Assembly (NCBI RefSeq): GCF_949987535.1 | Contig: NC_080078.1 | Coordinates: 52,478,207-52,542,206, forward strand | DNA: 64,000 nt | From: Balaenoptera acutorostrata | Taxonomy: Eukaryota; Chordata; Mammalia; Artiodactyla; Balaenopteridae | Reading direction: 5' to 3' | Shown here: positions 45,946 through 57,110 of the stretch, one piece after another | Numbering within the stretch: the stretch's first letter is position 1 | Layout: every line of letters starts with the position of its first letter | Notes under the pieces: model-generated | What the model was told of the DNA's origin: nothing | Databases searched by the model: none | What the model saw: only the letters and a program-made list of their open reading frames with translations | Program-made: the position numbers and the translations under genes

Positions 45946-47492
45946 TCATACATTAGGTGACCATAGGTGCATGGGTTTATCTCTGGACTTTCTATCCTGT
46001 TGCATTAATCTATATTTCTGTTTTTGTGCCAGTACCATATTGTGTTGATTACTGTTACTTTGTAGTATAGTCTGAAGCCAGGGAGCCTGATTCCTCCAGC
46101 TCTGTTTTTCTTTCTCAAGATTGCTTTGGCTATTCGGGGTCTTTTGTGTTTCTATACAAATTTTAAGATTTTTTGTTCTAGTTCTGTAAAAAAATGCCAT
46201 TGGTAATTTGATAGGGATTGCATTGAATCTGTAGATTGCTTTGGGTAGTATAGTCATTTTCACAATATTGATTCTTCCAATCCAAAAACATGCTATATCT
46301 CTCCATCTGTTTGTGTCATCTTTGATTTCTTTCAGCAGTATCTTATAGTTTTCTGAGTACAGGCACTTTACCTTCTTAGGCAGGTTTATTCCTATGTATT
46401 TTATTCTTTTTGTTGCAATGGTGAATGGGATTGTTTGCTTAATTTCTCTTTCTGATCTTTCATTGTTAGTGTATAGGAATGCAAGAGATTTCTGTGCATT
46501 AATTTTGTATCCTGAAACTTTACCAAATTCATTGATTAGCTCTAGTAGTTTTCTGGTGTCATCTTTAGGATTCTCTATGTATAGTATCATGTCATCCGCA
46601 CACAATGACAGTTTTACTTCTTTTCCAATTTGGATTCCTGTTGTTTCTTTTTCTTCTCTGATTGCCGTGGCTAGGACTTCCAAAACTTTGTTGAATAATA
46701 GTGGGAGAGTGGACATTCTTGTTTTGTTCCTGGTCTTAGAGGAAATGCTTTCAGTTTTTCACCATTGAGAATGATGTGTGCTGTGGATTTGTTGTATATG
46801 GCCTTTATTATGTTGAGGTAGGTTCCCTCTATGCCCACTTTCTGGAGAGTTTTTATCATAAATGGGTGTTGAATTTTGTCAAAAGCTTTTTCTGCATCTA
46901 TTGAGATGATCATATGGTTTTTATGTTTCAATTTGTTAATATGGTGTATCACATGGATTGATTTGAGTATTTTGAAGAATCCTTGCATCCCTGGGATAAA
47001 TCGCACTTCATCATGGTTTATGATCCTTTTAATGTGTTGTTGGATTCTGTTTGCTAGCATTTTGTTGAGGTTTTCTGCATCTATATTCATCAGTGATATT
47101 GGTCTGTAATTTTCTTTTTTTGTAGTATCTTTGTCTGGTTTTGGTGTCAGGGTGATGTTGGCCTCATAGAATGAGTTTGGGAGTTTTCCTTCCTCTGCAA
47201 TTTTTTGGAAGAGTTTGAGAAAGAGGGGTGTTAGCTCTTCACTAAATGTTTGATAGAATTCGCCTGTGAAGCCATCTGGTCCTGGACTTTTGTTTGTTGG
47301 AAGATTTTTCTTCACAGTTTCAATTTCATTACTTGTGATTGGTCTGTTCATACTTTCTATTTCTTCCTGGTTCAGTCTTGCAAGGTTATACCTTTCTAAG
47401 AATTTGTCCATTTCTTCCAGGTTGTCCATTTTATTGGTATGGAGTTGCTTGTAGTAGTCTCTTAGCATGCTTTGTATTTCTGTGGTGTCCAT
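45946..47492 (-). pseudogene. L1 ORF2 remnant, reverse transcriptase part
   Basis: The reverse transcriptase region is in two open frames of 273 and 256 codons, separated by a frameshift near 46700. [15 protein letters not shown] lies near 47280. The catalytic motif reads LCADDMILY (near 46595), a Phe-to-Cys change before the two catalytic Asp residues. [20 protein letters not shown] and [15 protein letters not shown] are legible. The endonuclease domain is absent through the upstream deletion and the C-terminus through the premature end. Confidence 0.9.
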
Positions 47493-47591
47493 TGTAACTT
47501 CTCCTTTTTCATTTCTAACTTTATTGATTTGAGTCCTCTCCCTCTTTTTCTTGATGAGTCTGGCTAAAGGTTTATCAATTTTGTTGATCTT

Positions 47592-47980
47592 CTAAAACAG
47601 CCAGCTTTTAGTTTTATTGGTATTTGCTATTGTTTTCTTTGTTTCTATTTCATTTATTTCTGCTCTGATCTTTATGATTTCTTTCCTTCTACTATTGATT
47701 CCTTTTAGTGTAGTTTTCATTTCAGTTATTGTATTGTTCATCTCTGTTTGTTCTTTAATTTTTCTATTTGTTTGTTCTTTCATCCTTCTAGGCCTTTGTT
47801 AAACATTTCTTGCATCTTCCTGATCTTTGCCTCCATTCTTTTTCCGAGGTTCTGGATCATCTTCAGTATCATTATTCTGAATTCTTTTTCTGGAAGGTTG
47901 CCTATCTCCACTTCATTTAGTTGTTTTTCTGGGGTTTTATCTTGTTCCTTCATCTGGTACATAGTCCTCTGACTTTTCAT
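47592..47980 (-). pseudogene. L1 ORF1-ORF2 fusion remnant
   Basis: Two overlapping minus-strand frames. The first (47780-47980) is the ORF1 N-terminus, including LNEVEIGNLPEKEFRIMI. The second (47592-47783) begins in the ORF1 coiled-coil stretch MNNTITEMK and passes in frame into the ORF2 spacer [18 protein letters not shown], ending KSWLF. The fusion arises from the internal deletion and is not known as a normal L1 product. Confidence 0.85.
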
Positions 47981-48031
47981 TTTGTCTATCTTTCTGTGAA
48001 TGTCGTTTTTGTTGCCCCATTAATGTTTTTT

Positions 48032-49183
48032 CTGTTCAATCCAAGTTCCCAAATCACATTTAGTTGTCTCCTTAATCTCCTCCAGTCTAACAGTTACTCA
48101 TTATTTCCTTATCTTTCATGAATTTGACACTTTTGAAGTATGCTGGTCAGTCATTTTGTAGAATGTCTTGGAATTGTCTGATGGCTTCTTGTGATTAGAC
48201 TGAGGTTATGTGAGTATATGCTTGGGTTGTTATACATACATATGTTTCCTAACTCTGTCCACTGAGAAAGCCTAAGATCAATGACACCCCGGTAGCAAAG
48301 AGCATACCTAGCATCCAGATCCTTGATTTTTAAACACCATTTTCCAACAAAAGGATCCAGAGCTCTTTGGAGAAGTAGTTGATTACATGGCTGGGGCAGG
48401 GAAAGTATGAGAATTGCCTGGAATATTTGTGTTGTCAAAAAGTAAGGTCACACTCAAAAAAGAACAAGAGCATGTCAAAAGGACATATGAACCAGGAGGA
48501 GTTCAAAATGGCCAAAACTGGGACATTGTGAGCAACCAGATATATAATGAGAGTTTTGGATTATAACTCTTGGAATAAAATAAGTACCCCTGAGTCCTTG
48601 CTCATATAAATAAATATATACATACATACATGCATACATATATAAATAAATGCATAAATAAATGGGGTGAAGAAATAGTCTCTTTTATGGAAGAATTCCA
48701 ATTAATAAATGGAATTAAATACATTCCAGTGAAAGGATAAAAGAGGTAGAAAATTACCATTAGGCAAATACCACAGTGATAATTGTTGCAGACACAATCC
48801 ACTAATGGATGCTAAAACTAATAGGCTAAAGTTTGTGGAGAACAGGATATTTTCATAACCTCAAAGTATCACCCCCAAGATATTTACTAATTACAAAGGG
48901 GGGACCATAGCTACATTTCACTATGTGGCAGATACACCTTAACTGAATGATCAAGCTTAACATCACCAGTAGTAAGACATATCAACATTCTGTACACCCT
49001 CTTTCAAACATTTTAAACATCAATTTGGTTAAACAGTGAGATTTCGCCCTTATGTCCTCAGTTTGCAGCCTCTGCCATAGAGTGTACCACTGACAATACT
49101 TGATTGGCCACTGCTTTGTCATTGCTTAAAAATAAATAAATAAATAAATTGTGTTTTCTTGCCTCTTAGAAAACACTATTTTC
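48032..49183. other. Unassigned sequence with AT simple repeats
   Basis: Simple repeats at 48607-48665 (catacatacatgcatac) and 49129-49150 (aaat units). Nothing else recognised. Confidence 0.45.
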
Positions 49184-49325
49184 TGGGGAATTCCCTGGTA
49201 GTCCAATGGTTAGGACTCCACACTTCCACTGCAGGGGACATGGGTTCAATCCCTGGTTGGGGAAATAAGATCCTATGTGCCACTCAGTGTGGCCAAAAAT
49301 TAAAAAAGAGAAAAGCAAAGCAAAG
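49184..49325 (+). mobile_element. Short tRNA-derived SINE (CHR-1/Bov-tA-like)
   Basis: ggggaattccctggtagtcc head, gttaggactccacacttcc, ctgcaggggacatggg, and a ttaaaaaagag tail. Shorter than the CHR copies elsewhere and more diverged. The imperfect duplication aaacactattttct (49170-49183) and aaacactgtattttct (49326-49341) flanks it. Confidence 0.85.
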
Positions 49326-49341
49326 CAAACACTGTATTTTC

Positions 49342-51643
49342 TTCTTAATTAGAAAAAAGTTAAAGTACGACTCAGTCACAGTAGGCAGAATGAAGTGTAC
49401 ATATGACTGGTATTCACTGAATTCAAAACCTAGGGTTGGTAGAATTTCTAGAAAGAAAACAAAGGCCATACATCTTTAGTAACTACAGTAGATTAAAAAA
49501 AATTCAAGAAGACTCTAAATGATTACATCTTTGTTCTGTCATTCAAAACTCATAACTTATACTTTTACTATTCTGTTGAATTAATTGAACATGTTCTGGG
49601 GCATATCTTTTTAGTTTCTAACGTATATAGCTGATTGTTCTGCTATGGGCACTAACACTTTAAGTACTTGATAAAAATCCATATGCTTTCCTTTTCAGCC
49701 ATATAATCAAAGTTTTATTTATATTTCTTTGCTTAGAATAATTCCTGTGCTCCATTTTGTCATGCATTTGGTTAACATCGGTTTCACTTAGACTCACTTA
49801 CTCTTATCAAGATTTCAATTTATTGAAACAAACCACCCAGTTGAAGATGAATTCCAAAAGTGAAATTGCTGTGTAGCCATCACAAAGGGAGACAGGGTTG
49901 CCGAGGCTGCTGCGTTTTCACTCTGACATTTCTACTTTGGTTGAACTGTAGTTGTTCTTCATGTATACATTTTAATTGACTTCTTAAATATAAACTTCTA
50001 AGCAATTATACTGGGGAAAAGTAACCAGTGGCCTAGTAAACAAGATCCATAAACCTGAAGATCCATGACTTTAGAAGGTGTGCCTGTGAATACAAAATTA
50101 GGTAGGAATGTGAATATTTAGAATGAGGTAATAATTCATAGCAAAGTATTCAATATGAAGTTAACAAGCTAACAATGCAAACATCACACAATCAGAAAAG
50201 CAGTATATTTTTACTAGTAGATTACCACCCCACCTTTCTAATATCTTGACCCCTACACATTTTAGTGCAAAATGCTTTCATTATCTCTTTACTGTTAAAT
50301 ATAAAAATTATTTTGAAACATCCTTCTGTAGAGAAAATAGAAACATAATACAGCTTTCCCTTTAAGATGTCTGATTGAAATTTATTTTTACTGACATGTA
50401 GAAAAGTTTATTTGGGCATCACATGTTGTTATCAGTAGTGGCATGTAAACCTTATTAGAATTATCAAATTTTGGAACACCTCTACCACATTTCTTAAATG
50501 TGTGAGTCCTAAGATTTCAGTGCATTTGAAGTTTGCTTGTACAATGACTAATCTTAATACTCTTTAAATTGATGAACCACATTATCAGTGACTTGTCATT
50601 GTCTTCCTTGTTTGACTGTGATGAATTGTATGTTATCTTCATAATCTTCTTTTGTGTCAAAGAATGGAAATATTTCCTTGTGTTCATATGATCCACTCGT
50701 TTTTATCAATTGAATTATCAAACAAGAGCTAATCCTTTACTGTTATTAACCATTTTCCTCCTAATGCATGCTTTGGATGTGGTCTGAAAATTATTTTGGT
50801 ACAAAAGGTTTCTTCAATGTCAGAATAATTTCTGTTGATTTAATCAAATGTTTGTTTCCTATTCAATTTTTAAAAGTTTTTCTGCCATTCTTAAATAGAG
50901 ATGATATAAAAGGTACCTTTCTCATATGATCGAAGCAAAGAGGTTTAATTTCTTACTTGTTTTAATGGTACCTTCAAAACAACTTTCCATATGCTGTTTA
51001 AATGGTATGTTCAAACTATATCAACTTTCTATACAAACGTTTTATGAATCTTTGAAAATACATTTCTGCATACTTAATGTGTTGTTACGCCCATGTGTTA
51101 AGGTTTAAGAAGCTTTATAATAGGCAGACTTTCGCCATGCACATATACCAAGAGCTGCAGGCACACTTATATTGTAATATGCTTTCAGGTCCTGCATCTT
51201 TGTACTATGATGCTGGGTCAGTCAGTACGTGGAGGTGTTGGAGATTTCCTGGATGCCCTTGATGTACTTGGGACGACTAGAAAAAACTGAACTGTAACGG
51301 AAATTGATTGCAAAACACATAAATATATCCCACTATTACAAACCAAAAGCATTTCCAACTCAAGTTCCCCCTTAGCTAGAGCCCCCAAATAGCAATAACC
51401 ACCCCAACTCCATGCAACATATAGAGAAGTGCAATGTAGGAAGTTGGAACGCAAAGAGACAGCTCTCGTAACCAGTAGCTGTTAAAATATCTTACTTTTG
51501 CATAATTTGCAAAAATATATGATCATGTGAACATATTGCTAGGGTCCTTCCCAGGGCCTTGATGTCCATGAACAAGTGAGTGGCCTTGAGCCTTTAGTTT
51601 TATTGGCTTCATGATACATTTATCTCTGTTCCTTATCTTGCAG
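49342..51643. other. Unassigned AT-rich sequence
   Basis: About 2.3 kb without a recognisable repeat, the longest such stretch on the right side. If the downstream exon-like blocks are real, this is intron. Confidence 0.45.
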
Positions 51644-51698
51644 GGAAGTATCAGAAGCAAAGACAGTGAAGACATTGTTGATGAACTAGTGGTTATGA
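51644..51698 (+). CDS. Candidate internal exon (b) of an unidentified gene
   Basis: A 55-nt block between a strong acceptor (tctgttccttatcttgcag) and a strong donor (atga before gtgagtg). Only frame 0 is open: GSIRSKDSEDIVDELVVM plus one base. The other two frames have stops. It enters in phase 0 and leaves in phase 1. The composition is acidic and hydrophilic, with no repeat overlap. The next candidate block (55558) needs phase 1 and fits. I do not recognise the protein. The alternative is chance pairing of good splice-like strings, but the pair is much better than others in the window. Confidence 0.5.
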
Positions 51699-52152
51699 GT
51701 GAGTGTTGGCAATTCCAAGAAATCCTGAAATTCCCTTAAATCTTACACTTGAGAGAAGTTTCTCAAATATGACAATAATCTTTAAAAATAGAATTCTCTA
51801 GTACCAAAAACTTTAATAAACTTTCTTAAAGTATACATTAAAAAAATTTTTTTTTTTCCACAGTCAGCCAGGCTGGGCTTTTCTTGAAATGATCTAAGAG
51901 GGAGCCTGGGTTTTGTGGTTCATTCATTTATTTATAATTCAGTTTCTGTTATGAATTTCTTACTACCAGGACCATGCTGTTTGTCTCCTTGTGTCACTCT
52001 TCTGCATCAGCTAGCCTGGACATGTTTTCATGATAATGGCAAAAATGCAAGAAAAATCAAAAGAGCACAAGCACTTGAAAATACAGGGAAGCTGCTGTGT
52101 CCCATTGGCTAAATCAAGCCAGGTAACCAAACCTAGAGTCAGAGAGGAAGTG
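51699..52152. other. Unassigned (candidate intron start)
   Basis: Holds an oligo-T at 51845-51857 and no repeat or gene that I can name. Confidence 0.4.
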
Positions 52153-52312
52153 GCCTAAAAAGTTATTTGGTGAAAAGCATGGATACAGTGAAAGATGAGG
52201 AATTTGGGCAATTTTTTTCAACCAGTCTATCCTGGTGTCTAAAACTGAACCCTTGATTTTCTTGACCAACATATCAGAAAAACCCAAACGAACTTTTTGG
52301 CCAACCCAATAC
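52153..52312 (-). mobile_element. mariner-type fragment
   Basis: The right end carries aaacgaactttttggccaaccc, the mariner inverted terminus. The left end, gtggcctaaaaagttatttgg, is its degenerate partner. About 160 bp lie between, far short of a transposase. The minus-strand frame across it is not functional. Confidence 0.65.
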
Positions 52313-52645
52313 TTGCTATGGTCTGAATGTTGGTCTTCTACGAAAAGCATATGTTGACATTATAACCTCCAAAGATGATGGTGTTAGTAGGTGGGCCTTT
52401 GAGGTAGTGACTAGGTCATGAGGGTGGAGGCCTCATGAATGGAGTTAGTGTACTTATGGGAGAGATCCCACTGAGCTCCCTAGCCCCTCCCACCATATGA
52501 GGATGAGGCCTGGAGGAGAGCCTTCACCCAGTTACGCTGTTGCCATCCTGATTTCAGACTTCCAGCCTCCAGAACTGTGAGAAATACATTTCTGTGGCTT
52601 ACGAGCTACCCAGTCTGTGATATTTTGTTATAGCAGCCCAAAGGG
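52313..52645 (+). mobile_element. MaLR-type LTR
   Basis: Starts tgctatggtctgaatg and ends atattttgttatagcagcccaaag, with gtgggcctttgaggtagtg, cctcatgaatggagttag and ccagcctccagaactgtgag in between, the layout of an ERVL-MaLR (MST/MLT1) LTR. Solo copy, no internal genes in view. Confidence 0.7.
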
Positions 52646-52689
52646 ACAAAAGCAACATTTAAATCTGTTCCTCTCCAGCTGTCTCCCAG

Positions 52690-53372
52690 CTCAATAGGTA
52701 GCATCGCTGTCCACCCTATTGCTCAGGTGGAAATACCTTCTCTTGCACCATAGCCAACCCATCAATGAGTCATCTATACTTTGAAAGTATATCTAGAGTC
52801 AGACCACTTTTCACTGTCCTGACCACTGCCACCCTAAGTGTGAGCTGCTATCATCCTTCACCTGTGCTCCCTAACTAGTCTCTTATCTAATATTCTTGCT
52901 TTCACTCTTAACCTCCTGCAATGTTTCCACCCCACCTAGGGACAGTTTTAAAGTATAAATCAAAATGTCACCTTCTATTCAAAGCTCTCCAATGGTTCTC
53001 CCATCAGATTTATAATAAAATCCAAAATGTTCACCATAGCCTGTTAGACCATCCACAGTCTGGTCACTGACTGCTTGCTCTATCTTATATTTATACCGTC
53101 CTTTTGTTATGGACTCCATTATAGCCACATGGGCCTTCAGTGTTGTTCTCTGAACATTCATGACCTTAGGACATTTGCACATGTTGTCTCCGTAGCCTGA
53201 AGTACTGTTGACCCCACTGTCTATAATGCTCATTTATTTACTTCATTCAGGTTCCTCCTCAAATGCTACCTCTTAGGAGTCTCTTATTTGATCTCTTTTT
53301 CTAGTAACTTTCTGTCACTCTCATTGCTGCCCAACTTTTTCTTTCTTCATAGCACATGTTTCTCCTGGATAT
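52690..53372 (+). repeat. L2 LINE fragment
   Basis: aataaaatccaaaatg, ccatagcctgttagacc, agccacatgggcctt, ggacatttgcacatg and caggttcctcctcaaatgc match the order of the L2 3' half. Old, non-coding. Interrupted at 53375 by a Tigger element. Confidence 0.75.
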
Positions 53373-53374
53373 TA

Positions 53375-53682
53375 CAGGCTGTGGGTTCAGTTCCAGACCA
53401 CTGTGGTAAAGCAAATACCACAATAAAGCAAGTCACAGGAATTTTTTGGTTTCCTAGTACATATAAAAGTTATGTTTATTCAACACTGTAGTCTCTTAAG
53501 TGTGCAATAGCATTATGTTTAAAAAAAAACAATGTACATACCTTAATACCTTAATACTTTGTTGCTAAAAAATGCTATCCATTATCTGGCAACCCAGGGT
53601 TGCCAGAAACCTTCAATTTGTAAAAAACGCAGTATCTGTAAAGCATAACAAAGTAAAAGCACAGTAGAAAGAGGTTTGCCTG
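53375..53682. mobile_element. Tigger1-derived non-autonomous element
   Basis: TA-flanked. Left end caggctgtgggttcagttcc, internal ttggtttcctagtacatataaaag and gcaatagcattatg, right end gccagaaaccttcaatttg to gaggtttgcctg. Same internal-deletion class as 32410. Confidence 0.88.
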
Positions 53683-53689
53683 TATAATG

Positions 53690-54195
53690 TGCACTTGTTG
53701 AATGAAAAAAAAATAACCTAAAGGAAGTCGAATAAGGTTCTAGGAGCATTACAACTAGCATAAAGATATTCCCAAAATAAGTCATGGTATCTGGGAGAAC
53801 TGACAGCACAGAAAAATCTTACTATTGAAAAAGTAGTGTCTACCATTTCTGGTCATGTAGAATGTAACATTTGTTGTGTTTCTAGTCATACTCCATTTTC
53901 TGGAATATATCTCCAAGTGTATATTAGAAATACATAGACAAATATGAGTTGTTTAACAGCAAGCTAAGTGCTCATCAGCTACACTCTTGCTTCCTCCTAA
54001 CTTTAAACTCAGGCCACAGGGGGTGCTCCGGCATGCTAGGAAAATTTGGAAAACTTGATTGAGCCCAGCTTCTTCAACTGGACCAAAGCAGAAGAGCTCG
54101 TGTCATTGTGGGAAGCTTTAAATCAGGATTTTTATCCTTTTGCTGTGCCATGGACTTCTCTGGCCATCTCAGGAAGACCAGGAACCAATTTTTAA
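53690..54195. other. Unassigned sequence
   Basis: No feature recognised. Confidence 0.4.
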
Positions 54196-54772
54196 CATGG
54201 TGTTTTGTTTATTTAGTGAGATGAAATTCACAAGACATAAAATGAATCATTTTAAAGTGAACAACTCACTGATATTTAGTACATTCATAAAGTTGTGCAA
54301 CTGCCACCTCAATCTAGTTTCAAAACATTTCCATCAGTCCAAAATAAAATACTGTCGGCATTAAGCAGTTCTGTTTATTCCCTTGTCCCCCAAGCCCTTG
54401 GTAACCACCAATCTGTTTTCCCTTTCCATAGGTTTTCCTATTCTAGATATTTCGTATAAATGGAATCATACAATATGTGACCTTTGGTGTCTTGCTTCTT
54501 TCATTTAGTATAATGTTTTTGAGGTTCATTCACATTGTAGCATGTATTAGTATTCATTCTCTTTTATGCCTGAATAATATTCCATTGTATGGATATACCA
54601 CACTTATCCATCCATCTGTTGATGGACATTTAGGTTGTTTCCTTTTTTTTTTTTTTTTTTTTTTTTGCTATTGTGAATAACACTACTACAAACAATCCTG
54701 TACCAATATTTGTTTGAGTACCTATTTTCAGTTATTTTGGGTATATACTTAGGAGTGGAATTGCTGGGTAAC
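54196..54772 (-). mobile_element. Old L1M 3' region, minus strand
   Basis: gtgagatgaaattcacaag, ctaccacca-like ggtaaccaccaatctg and ttgatggacatttaggttg mark the 3' UTR and the ORF2 end of an old L1. At 54642-54666 a T-run of about 25 interrupts it, expanded from a normal short T-tract. Confidence 0.75.
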
Positions 54773-54867
54773 CACAGTGGCAAAATAATGCTTTAAAATG
54801 CATAAAATAAAATACCTAGGATTATAAAGGAAGCCAAGTATGCTGACACTGAGTTATCAAAACATTA

Positions 54868-55128
54868 AATAGGGCTTCCTTGGTGGCACAGTGGTTAAGA
54901 ATCCACCTGCCAATGCAGGGGATGTGGGTTTGAGCCCTGGTCCGGGAAGATCCCACATGTCACGGAGCAACTAAGCCCGTGCACCACAACTACTGAGCCT
55001 GCGCTCTAGAGCCCGTGAACCACAACTGCTGAGCCTGTGTGCCACAACTACTGAAGGCCGCACGCCTAGAGCCCATGCTCCGCAACAAGAGAAGCCACCG
55101 CAATGAGAAGCCTGCGCACTGCATCGAA
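54868..55128 (+). mobile_element. CHR SINE, 3' end lost
   Basis: Head gggcttccttggtggcac and a body with repeated ctactgagcc and cacaactgctgagcc. It lacks the gttgggtcttcg-side tail and A-tract. It ends near gcatcgaagtgg, so it is 3'-truncated. Confidence 0.85.
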
Positions 55129-55264
55129 GTGGAGATTAGACAGTCCTCATATTGCAGAGACATCGTCACTAGGTTTTGAGCTGTTATCTTTGTTTTCTGT
55201 ATTAGATTAAGTAAAATTTTGTATAACTCAGTTATACAAAAGGAATTAAAATAACTTTTCTAAA

Positions 55265-55445
55265 TCTAATGTTGCATAGTGCTTCAGACTATCTGAAGTT
55301 CTTACACATGCATCACCTCATTTAATCCTCTGAAAATTGTGAGTACCTGCTCTTGTCTGAGTCCAAGCTGTCATTACCATGGGTTCAAGACAAAGAGGCC
55401 CAGACACAGAATGATTTAGTCAATCAAGTTCAAAAAGCAAGCATG
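55265..55445 (-). repeat. MIR fragment, tentative
   Basis: catcacctcatttaatcctctg and caaagaggcccagacacag agree with the complement of the MIR outer and core parts. Diverged. Ends before the candidate exon at 55558. Confidence 0.5.
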
Positions 55446-55557
55446 CACCAGTGTGTCTAGAACTTGGGGTATCTAGCAAATAAAAATTTTAAGTGCTTTT
55501 TCTGGTTGGACCAGAAAAGCAACATATCCAAATTTAATTGTTCACTTGGTTTTTCAG

Positions 55558-55749
55558 CACAAGGAACAGTTACTCCTAAAATAAAAGCCAATACATTACA
55601 AGCTGCTCTTCCAGATGAAAAGAGCATTAACATGAGAATATTACCTATAGTTCATAGTTCTGAAAAACTCAGTCCTTCCACTGGCTCAGGGGAAACATCT
55701 CATAGACAGAGGCCAGATATTCAAACAGGATATTTTCCTATAGGAAAAG
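55558..55749 (+). CDS. Candidate internal exon (c) of an unidentified gene
   Basis: A 192-nt block after a good acceptor (cttggtttttcag) and before a strong donor (aaaag, then gtgaga). It needs a phase-1 start. With the single base left by the block at 51698 the first codon is ACA. Then 63 codons follow without a stop, including TPKIKANTLQAALPDE, INMRILPIVHSSEKL and QTGYFPIGK. The two other frames have stops within 30 bases. It exits in phase 1. Composition is Ser/Thr/Lys-rich and low in hydrophobics, suggesting a disordered region, with no domain recognised. It overlaps no repeat. Not identified with any named gene. Confidence 0.55.
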
Positions 55750-56374
55750 GTGAGATTGTTTTTAAAAAAATCATTTTATTAATACCTTAAAAGAAAAACA
55801 AATTAGTGCTCAATCTATATCTGAGGACATCCAAAGAAAGGAAGTAGTTCTTTAGGTTCCCAAGAAGTTTCCCTCGAGAGAGTTCAGTGCAGTTGAACAA
55901 GGGCATAAATAATTACTGCAAACATGCAGTCCCATACGTCACAGTTATCTTGCTTCGAAGGAAAGAAAATCCCTTTTTGAATGGATTAGGTTTTCTACTC
56001 CTCCCCAAAGTCATTTATTCAAATTTTAGTGTTTCTATTATATTGTTGCTTTCTCCCGTGGAACCAGAACACACCTTATTCCAACAGTTAAGAAGGAGGA
56101 AGGGATGCGGGGTTCTGGATATAAATATTTTATTATAGAGAGAGACAAAGATCACAGAGGGGCAGATGAATAACAGGAAACAAAATGTGATGATGTTTTC
56201 AACTCCTCAGAGGAAGCTTATATTAAACCATCTCTGCCAGCTTGTTTTCTGCTTGGCTTTTACACTGTCAGGCCTGGTAATAAAACCCTTTGTGCACCTA
56301 GAGTTTACCTATTAGATGAGGAGCACAGCATCTAGCTGAAAGTATAGAATTATCTCCATTCTAAAGTATATACA
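55750..56374. other. Candidate intron sequence, unassigned
   Basis: No repeat recognised. A plus-strand 83-codon frame at 55887-56138 is not bounded by plausible splice sites. Confidence 0.4.
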
Positions 56375-56517
56375 AAGAGGGCAGGGATCAATTAGGAGTT
56401 TGGGATTAACATGTACACACTCCTATACATAAAATAGACAACCAACAAGGACCTACTGTATAGCACAGAGAACTATATTCATTATTTTGTAATAACCTAT
56501 AAGGGAAACAAATCTGA

Positions 56518-56566
<49 letters not shown>

Positions 56567-56655
56567 ACTGAATCACTTTGCTGCACACCTGAAACTAACA
56601 CAACATTGCAAATCAACTATACTTCAATTAAAAAATAAAATAAAATTGAAATTTT
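56375..56655 (+). mobile_element. L1 3' UTR fragment with (TA)n
   Basis: gggattaacatgtacac, ctactgtatagcacag and gaaactaacacaacattg of the same lineage as 39761, ending in an A-rich tail at 56628-56645. A tract of about 20 TA units lies at 56524-56570, grown from the L1's own AT-rich stretch. Confidence 0.87.
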
Positions 56656-57060
56656 AAAAGTATACACAAAGAAAAACTTTAAAAATGGCACAGTGGTAAA
56701 GACAATATTTTTCAAGAAGGATGATCCATATTAGTTCCTTGTGGAAAGGTTCTATTCTAGTTTTAAAAAAACAGGTTAAAAAATTGTGCCTTAGGTTTTC
56801 TCCATACAGTCCATTTTTTTCCTACTCTTACCTCAATGCCTTGGAATTGTTGGAAGATTTAGCCTGATGGGATTTAGCAGCTTTCATGATTTCATAACCT
56901 ATTGGAGTTCCTTTGGCCAGAACTCAATATTAATGAGGCCAAAGTCATAGCCTATTCTCATAGAGAAAAAAAAAAAAAAAAAAAGTCCTGTTTTGCTAAC
57001 ATAATAACACAGACCACATATTAAACCTACCATTCACGAATTTGCATTTCTTGTTACTAG
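56656..57060. other. Unassigned sequence
   Basis: Contains an A-tract at 56966-56984 without a recognisable body in front. The end, ttgcatttcttgttactag (57042-57060), is a good splice acceptor for the next block. Confidence 0.4.
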
Positions 57061-57110
57061 GAGAAGTGGATGAAAGGGTGAATGATGCAACAAACATTCT
57101 AAGGTTATAG
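57061..57110 (+). CDS. Candidate last or next exon (d)
   Basis: Follows a strong acceptor ending 57060. With the single base left at 55749 it reads GEVDERVNDATNILRL and then a stop (tag at 57108-57110). The other two frames stop within 21 bases, so the open frame is the one predicted by the upstream block. It could be the terminal coding exon, or it could splice at aag before gttata (a weak donor). A possible polyadenylation signal, aataaa, lies at 57468-57473. Unidentified. Confidence 0.35.

Larger units (their letters stand above)
45673..48015 (-). mobile_element. L1 with internal deletion and premature 3' end
   Basis: A perfect 16-bp duplication, cccattaatgtttttt, at 45657-45672 and 48016-48031 defines a single insertion. 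The minus strand starts inside ORF1 (MKSQRTMYQMKEQDKTP near 47980). At 47690-47697 it jumps into ORF2 across a shared tagcaga-like 7-mer, giving a frame that reads ORF1-like KGINSR then ORF2-like RKEIIKIRAEINE. It ends at the A-rich ataaaaacaaaa within ORF2, at the position equivalent to 24244-24258 of the other copy, with no ORF2 end or 3' UTR. Confidence 0.9.

Noticed and set aside
52114..52350. Active mariner transposase
   Set aside because: Only about 160 bp remain between degenerate termini, far shorter than a transposase gene.
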